Assembly: GCA_018399915.1 (NCBI GenBank)
Contig: JAGYNW010000059.1
Coordinates: 1 to 9,989 of the forward strand
Source of the DNA: Candidatus Omnitrophota bacterium
GTDB taxonomy: Bacteria > Omnitrophota > Gorgyraeia > Zapsychrales > Zapsychraceae
DNA: 9,989 bases
Direction: 5' to 3'
The notes beneath the pieces were generated by a model. It was given only the letters and a program-made list of their open reading frames with translations, searched no databases and had not been told where the DNA came from. Shown piece after piece: positions 5,477 through 9,989 of the stretch. The position numbers and the translations under genes were made by a program. Positions within the stretch are counted from its first letter, which is position 1. Every line of letters begins with the position of its first letter.

Positions 5477-8035
5477 ATGAAAACCGAAACACCTATGATC
5501 ACGCAATACCACAAGATCAAAGCGCAGCACAAAGACTGCATCCTTTTTTTCCGCCTGGGCGATTTTTACGAGATGTTCTTCGAGGACGCCAAAACCGTTT
5601 CCCGTGAACTGGAGCTTGTTCTGACATCCCGCGGCAAGACCGCCACCGGCAAGATCCCCATGTGCGGATTCCCCTACCACGCCTCAGCCCATTACATCGA
5701 TAAATTGGTCAAACGAGGTTACAAGGTGGCGATCTGTGAACAAACCGAAGACCCGGCTACAGCCAAAGGCATTGTCAAAAGGGATGTCATCCGGATCATT
5801 ACCTCCGGCACATATCTCGACGAAAACAGCCCGGAGGCCCGGTTCATATTGTGCTTAAGCCCTAACGCCCAAAATATCGGCCTTTCCTTTACAGATCCTA
5901 CCTCGGGCACGATCGAGACCAATCAATATCCGCTGCAATCGCAAGTTCTGATCAATGTGATCTCACGCCTGCCGGTGCACGAATGCATCTATCCGGAGAA
6001 GACCTCCGAGGTGATCAAGCCGCTGTTCGAACACCCTTTGCTGAAAGGTAAAGGCATCGCGCTGAGCGCCTACCAGGACTGGTGTTTCAATTTGGATATC
6101 GCGCAAAAATCCCTGTGTGAACACTTCCGGACGCATAATCTCCATGGGTTTGGCATCGCGGACAAACCCCGGGCAATCGCATCGACCGGGGCCCTTTTGG
6201 AATATCTCAAGGAAATGAACAAACAGCCTTTGCGCCACATGGACCGGATCTCTGTGTACACTGACGCGGATTATGTCTTTATTTCCGCAGCCGCGCACAA
6301 AGGCCTGGAAATCGAAACATTGATCCGGAGCCTGGATATGACCTTGACCCCCATGGGAAAAAGGAAATTCCGGTCGCTGGTGTACCATCCCCTTAAAAAT
6401 ATCGCCGCTATTCAACAGATCCAGGCCGGCATTGAACTTCTGCACGGACAAAAAGACCATTTCACCAATTTAAAAGAACACTTAAAAAAGATCCCGGATG
6501 TGGAAAAGAATCTGTCCCGTCTAAGCTGCGGCTATACCCATGCCAGGGACTTGCTTGCCTTGCGCAATACCCTGACAAACATCCCGGCGATATTGAAAGA
6601 CACAACGCCTTTGCAAAAAGCGAATCCTTTATTTACCCTCAACGATATCCCTTCTTTACGCGGGCTTTTAAACGAAGCGGTCAATGAGAATGTGCCTTTA
6701 TCCCATCCTGATGGAAAGGTCATCCGCCCCGGTTACAATGCTGAGATCGACGAACTCAGGGCCATTCAGGATAATGGAAAGAACTGGCTTTTGGAGCAAC
6801 AAAAAAAAGAGATCGCGCGCACCGGTATCAACTCGCTTAAAATCGGATTCAATAAGGTCTTTGGTTATTACATCGAGATAACCAGAACGCATTTGAAAAA
6901 TGTGCCCGAGGATTACATACGCAAGCAAACCCTGGTCAATGCCGAACGCTTCATTACACCCCGGTTGAAGGAATACGAAGAAAAGATTTTGACGGCCCAG
7001 GAGAAAATTTTTAAGATCGAACGCACGCTGATCCATGAATTGCAACAACAGATCCTGGACCATTCCCAAGCCCTGCACGCATGGGCCAACAGCATTGCCA
7101 CCATTGACGTACTCAGCGCCCTGGCAACCGTTGCGGAAAGCCCGGGGTATGTCAAACCCCGCATCTCTGACCAAGATATTCTTGATATCCGCGAAGGCCG
7201 ACATCCGGTGGTTGAAAAAAGCCTGTCCGACACCTTTGTGGCCAATGATACGCTGCTGGACAGCCAGGATAATCATCTGATGATCCTGACCGGCCCGAAT
7301 ATGTCCGGAAAATCCACCTACATCCGGCAGACCGCAGTCTTGGTAATCATGGCGCAGATGGGCAGTTTTATTCCGGCAGCCTCAGCCGAGATCGGCATTG
7401 TCGATAAGATATTCACACGCATCGGCGCCCATGATGACATTTCCAAAGGCCAGAGCACCTTCATGGTGGAAATGAACGAAACAGCGGATATTCTTAATAA
7501 TTTAACAGACAAGAGCCTGATCATCCTGGATGAGATCGGACGCGGGACCAGCACCTACGACGGCCTAAGCCTGGCCTGGGCCATTGCCGAACATTTAGCC
7601 CGGACCAAAGCGCGCACCATGTTCGCCACCCATTTTCATGAACTGACCGCCTTAAGCGAACAGTATCCCGGAATAAAAAACTACAATGTCGCGGTTAAAG
7701 AATGGGAAGATGAGATCGTTTTTTTGCACAAGATCCTGCCCGGGGGCACAGACGACAGCTACGGCATTTACGTGGCCAAATTGGCCGGCATTCCGGTGAA
7801 GGTGATCAACCGGGCCAAAAAGATCCTCACGCAACTGGAATGCAGTGAAAATGTCAAGCAGACCCTGCAAGGCCCTGGCCAAGACAGCCAGATCTCTTTT
7901 TTCACACAACCGTTTACCCCGGAAGACCCGGAAGTCGAAGAAATCAAAAAAGTGATCCGCGCCATGGATGTGAACAACCTGACGCCACTGGCCGCCCTGA
8001 ACCACATTCAAAGGCTCAAGGAAATGATCGAATAA
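5477..8035 (+). CDS. mutS: DNA mismatch repair protein MutS
   Basis: MutS binds mismatches and small loops as a dimer and, with ATP, recruits MutL. The 852-residue length matches full-length MutS (E. coli 853). Domain I carries GDFYEMF with the mismatch-wedging Phe and Glu (F30, E32). The C-terminal ABC-type ATPase has Walker A GPNMSGKS (606-613), Walker B ILDE (D685-E686) followed by GRGTSTYDG (688-696), and the THFHEL His switch. The C-terminal tail holds QISFF (805-809), matching the QLSFF-type sliding-clamp-binding motif known in Bacillus MutS, and ends with the usual LTPLAALNHIQRLKEM helix. The N-terminal TPM-x-x-QY before the mismatch domain supports the ATG at 5477. No Shine-Dalgarno sequence is visible, consistent with a leaderless mRNA; ATG 5495 is the alternative start. 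mutL follows after 71 bp. No key residue is missing. Confidence 0.98.
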   Translation: MKTETPMITQYHKIKAQHKDCILFFRLGDFYEMFFEDAKTVSRELELVLTSRGKTATGKIPMCGFPYHASAHYIDKLVKRGYKVAICEQTEDPATAKGIVKRDVIRIITSGTYLDENSPEARFILCLSPNAQNIGLSFTDPTSGTIETNQYPLQSQVLINVISRLPVHECIYPEKTSEVIKPLFEHPLLKGKGIALSAYQDWCFNLDIAQKSLCEHFRTHNLHGFGIADKPRAIASTGALLEYLKEMNKQPLRHMDRISVYTDADYVFISAAAHKGLEIETLIRSLDMTLTPMGKRKFRSLVYHPLKNIAAIQQIQAGIELLHGQKDHFTNLKEHLKKIPDVEKNLSRLSCGYTHARDLLALRNTLTNIPAILKDTTPLQKANPLFTLNDIPSLRGLLNEAVNENVPLSHPDGKVIRPGYNAEIDELRAIQDNGKNWLLEQQKKEIARTGINSLKIGFNKVFGYYIEITRTHLKNVPEDYIRKQTLVNAERFITPRLKEYEEKILTAQEKIFKIERTLIHELQQQILDHSQALHAWANSIATIDVLSALATVAESPGYVKPRISDQDILDIREGRHPVVEKSLSDTFVANDTLLDSQDNHLMILTGPNMSGKSTYIRQTAVLVIMAQMGSFIPAASAEIGIVDKIFTRIGAHDDISKGQSTFMVEMNETADILNNLTDKSLIILDEIGRGTSTYDGLSLAWAIAEHLARTKARTMFATHFHELTALSEQYPGIKNYNVAVKEWEDEIVFLHKILPGGTDDSYGIYVAKLAGIPVKVINRAKKILTQLECSENVKQTLQGPGQDSQISFFTQPFTPEDPEVEEIKKVIRAMDVNNLTPLAALNHIQRLKEMIE

Positions 8036-8095
8036 AAACGCCCAAAATCATAAGATGCCACACATGCCACAGCCGCATGATGCAATCGCGTAAAA

Positions 8096-8101
8096 TAAGG
8101 A
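8096..8101 (+). promoter_or_regulatory. Ribosome binding site deciding the mutL start
   Basis: TAAGGA at 8096-8101 lies 5 nt before ATG 8107. The in-frame upstream ATG 8077 has no such site and would add ten residues (MMQSRKIRNS) that MutL proteins lack. This supports the start at 8107. Confidence 0.7.
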
Positions 8102-8106
8102 ACAGC

Positions 8107-9936
8107 ATGAAAAAAGTCCGATTATTGCCGCCCCAGGTTATCAGCAAGATCGCCGCCGGGGAAATCATTGAACGCCCGGCCTCGGTAGTCAAAGAACTGC
8201 TGGAAAATTCCCTGGATGCCGGGGCCACCGACATCACGATCCATTTAAAAGACGCGGGCAAGACCTTGATCCACATTCAGGATAATGGCTCCGGCATTGA
8301 AGCCGATGACCTGGAAACCATCTTCCAACGGCATGCCACCAGCAAGATCCGGCACGCCGAAGATTTATTCGCGATCCATTCGCTGGGGTTCCGGGGCGAG
8401 GCCCTTTACAGTGTCGGGGCTATCAGTGATACCATCTTAAAAAGCAAGACAAGCCAACAAGAGACCGGCTTTGCCCTGCATCTGCGCGGCGGCGAAAAAG
8501 TCAGCCTCAAACCATGTACGTTTAAAGACCATGGCACAGACATTGAAATCAAAGAGTTATTTTTTAACACACCGGCGCGCCGCAAATTCCTCAAGACCAA
8601 TACAACGGAACTGAATCAAATATTGAATATCTTTTCTAACTACGCGATCCTGCATAATCAGTGCCGGCTGCGCTTGACGCATCAGGGCAGGGATCTTTTG
8701 AACCTGGCGCCAACCGAAGATATCAACGCGCGCATTGCCGACACACTGAATCTGGATAAAAAACATATGATCTTAACGGAAAAGGCATTCTCTCTGGACC
8801 GGCAGCCGTACTCCGTCACTTTAGTCCTGGGCGACATCAACATCACCCGCACCCGGCGCGATATGCAATTCTTATTTGTCAACGGCCGGCCTGTGGCCCA
8901 TAAAAATATCTCATTCCATTTAAACAAGACCTACAACCTGATCCTGCCTGACGGCAGCTTTCCTTTTTTTGCGGTGTTTTTGAATATTCCGGCCGGGGAA
9001 GTGGATGTCAATATTCATCCGGCCAAGCGCGAGGTCAAGATCAAGCAGGAACAACGGCTTTACCCTGTCTTGCGCGCTTTATGCGAAGAAGCCCTTATGA
9101 CACAAAGCAACATCAAACAGGCCGGGCCCTTTACCTTTGAAACACCGGCGAATGCAGACAAACCCTCTGCCCTGGAACGCGCCCGCGCCCGTTCCTACGG
9201 AAATAAGACCTCTCTGGATTACTCCCGCGCCGAGGCCCCGTCTGAAGACCGTCCGGATCGCGCAGATCCAAACACCTCTTTCGCCTTTTCTCTGCCGTCT
9301 TATGAAAAGGAAGAACCCTCTTTGTTCACACCGCAAGCGGATCCGGATCTTTTGCGCGCACCTAAAGACCATCTGCACACCAAACTCGCTTCAGCCCGGT
9401 TCATCGGCTCTTTCATTAACAAATACCTCCTTTTTGAAAATGACCGGTCCCTGCTGCTGATCGACCAGCACGCCGCTGCCGAGCGCATTGCCTATGAAAG
9501 CCTGCTCAGGCAGATCCGGAAAGGCACGGTGGAAACCCAGATGCTCTTATCCCCGGTAACCATTAAACTCACTGTTCAGGAAAGATTGATCCGGGAAGAT
9601 GCCCACGAAGAATTGGAAAAGATCGGCTTCAGCACAAGTATGCTGGATGCCGAAACTGTTGCGGTGCATTCGTATCCGCAGCTGATCAAAGATATTGAAC
9701 GCTCGTTCCGCCAGCTTCTTTCCGGCGAAACCATTGCCACCTCTGACCCGGACAGCATTGCCCGGCGCGCCTGCCGCTCATCAGTCATGAGTGGCGATAA
9801 AATGAATCCCGAACAAGTCCGTCATCAGCGCGAACAATTGCTTAAATGCCTGGACCCTTTTACCTGCCCGCACGGACGCCCGACCGTCCTGGAAATAACC
9901 CAAGATTTTCTGGATAAACAATTTTTGCGGGGATAA
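8107..9936 (+). CDS. mutL: DNA mismatch repair endonuclease MutL
   Basis: This 609-residue MutL, counted from ATG 8107, couples MutS mismatch recognition to strand incision. The N-terminal GHKL ATPase shows motif I (VVKELLENSLDAGA, with E30 and N34), motif II (DNGSGIE), motif III (LGFRGEAL) and motif IV (GTDIEIKELFFNTPARRKFL). A variable linker of about 90 residues rich in charged residues, S and P follows. The C-terminal domain has DQHAAAERIAYE (453-464), an exact DQHA(x)2E(x)4E endonuclease motif. It also has ACR (555-557) and CPHGRP (587-592), which complete the metal site. QMLLSP (478-483) fits the QxxLxP sliding-clamp motif. These features mark the MutH-independent nicking type seen in Bacillus and eukaryotic PMS proteins. 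The gene follows mutS by 71 bp with its own Shine-Dalgarno sequence and no convincing promoter between them, so an operon is likely. No catalytic residue is missing. Confidence 0.98.
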   Translation: MKKVRLLPPQVISKIAAGEIIERPASVVKELLENSLDAGATDITIHLKDAGKTLIHIQDNGSGIEADDLETIFQRHATSKIRHAEDLFAIHSLGFRGEALYSVGAISDTILKSKTSQQETGFALHLRGGEKVSLKPCTFKDHGTDIEIKELFFNTPARRKFLKTNTTELNQILNIFSNYAILHNQCRLRLTHQGRDLLNLAPTEDINARIADTLNLDKKHMILTEKAFSLDRQPYSVTLVLGDINITRTRRDMQFLFVNGRPVAHKNISFHLNKTYNLILPDGSFPFFAVFLNIPAGEVDVNIHPAKREVKIKQEQRLYPVLRALCEEALMTQSNIKQAGPFTFETPANADKPSALERARARSYGNKTSLDYSRAEAPSEDRPDRADPNTSFAFSLPSYEKEEPSLFTPQADPDLLRAPKDHLHTKLASARFIGSFINKYLLFENDRSLLLIDQHAAAERIAYESLLRQIRKGTVETQMLLSPVTIKLTVQERLIREDAHEELEKIGFSTSMLDAETVAVHSYPQLIKDIERSFRQLLSGETIATSDPDSIARRACRSSVMSGDKMNPEQVRHQREQLLKCLDPFTCPHGRPTVLEITQDFLDKQFLRG

Positions 9937-9944
9937 AAAAACAA

Positions 9945-9982
9945 AGGACAGAACCTTTTTAAAGTAAAAAAAGCTCTGTCCT
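9945..9982. repeat. Long imperfect hairpin after mutL, REP-like palindrome
   Basis: AGGACAGA (9945-9952) is the exact reverse complement of TCTGTCCT (9975-9982). Inside, CTTTTT (9955-9960) pairs with AAAAAG (9968-9973), leaving a 7-nt loop and a small AC/C internal loop. The element starts 8 bp after the mutL stop, so it may act in transcript 3'-end formation or mRNA protection, although no clean U-tract follows within the window. Its GGACAGA...TCTGTCC arms resemble dispersed intergenic palindromes that I recall from other bacterial genomes. Membership in a repeat family cannot be shown from one copy. Confidence 0.55.
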
Positions 9983-9989
9983 CTATTTC

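Noticed and set aside
6698..7276. 192-residue open frame on the minus strand inside mutS, and a similar 165-residue one at 5963-6460
   Set aside because: Both lie entirely antisense to conserved MutS domains, show no recognisable family features, and are expected by chance in a G+C-balanced gene of this length.
8077..8106. Upstream ATG extending mutL by ten residues
   Set aside because: ATG 8107 has TAAGGA 5 nt upstream and gives the usual MutL N-terminus; the extension is not MutL-like.
8036..8106. Internal promoter between mutS and mutL (TAAAAT at 8091-8096)
   Set aside because: No acceptable -35 box lies at a suitable distance, so the hexamer alone is not evidence.
1..9989. A new multi-gene defence, mobile or biosynthetic system
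   Set aside because: The genes are housekeeping repair, envelope and ribosomal genes without nuclease/effector pairs, integrases, phage genes or repeat arrays. Nothing in the sequence supports such a claim.

Overview
The window reads as an ordinary chromosomal segment of a Gram-negative-type bacterium with the standard genetic code. It carries a type IV-pilin-like protein, a Sec-exported coiled-coil protein, polytopic GT-C glycosyltransferases and a MutH-independent mutS-mutL pair. My best guess for the lineage is an uncultivated phylum such as Candidatus Omnitrophota, because of the A|FTLLE pilin style, the unusual tandem GT39-like genes and the overall composition. That is an impression only; placing it needs a marker-gene tree of MutS and MutL.

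Layout: the left quarter is transcribed leftward. From right to left it holds an exported coiled-coil protein (2056-845), a cysteine-rich pseudopilin-like protein (755-228) and the first 26 codons of rpsU (ribosomal protein S21, 80 down to the window edge). rpsU is easily missed because it is cut by the edge. It has its own consensus-like promoter and an extended Shine-Dalgarno sequence. A 239-bp divergent intergenic region (2057-2295) separates this block from the rightward block. It contains a good leftward promoter, a stem-loop with a U-tract on the minus strand, and a weak candidate rightward promoter. No gap between genes exceeds 300 bp.

The rightward block starts with two overlapping paralogous integral-membrane glycosyltransferases of about 500 residues (2296-3876 and 3863-5380). 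These are followed by mutS (5477-8035) and mutL (8107-9936). mutS has an extended -10 promoter placed so close to its ATG that a leaderless or nearly leaderless mRNA is predicted. MutS has the F-x-E mismatch-reading motif, Walker A and B, and a C-terminal QISFF clamp motif. MutL has the GHKL ATPase motifs, the DQHA(x)2E(x)4E endonuclease motif, ACR and CPHGRP metal-site motifs, and a QMLLSP clamp motif. Together they predict a sliding-clamp-coupled, nicking mismatch repair system of the Bacillus/eukaryotic type rather than the MutH type. A long hairpin that looks like a dispersed REP-like palindrome lies just after mutL, at the window end.

I see no CRISPR array, insertion sequence, tRNA, rRNA or defence island. 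I do not find a convincing new multi-gene system. The most distinctive parts are the cysteine-rich pilin next to an exported coiled-coil protein, and the tandem glycosyltransferase pair with its conserved C-terminal YEDWH region.
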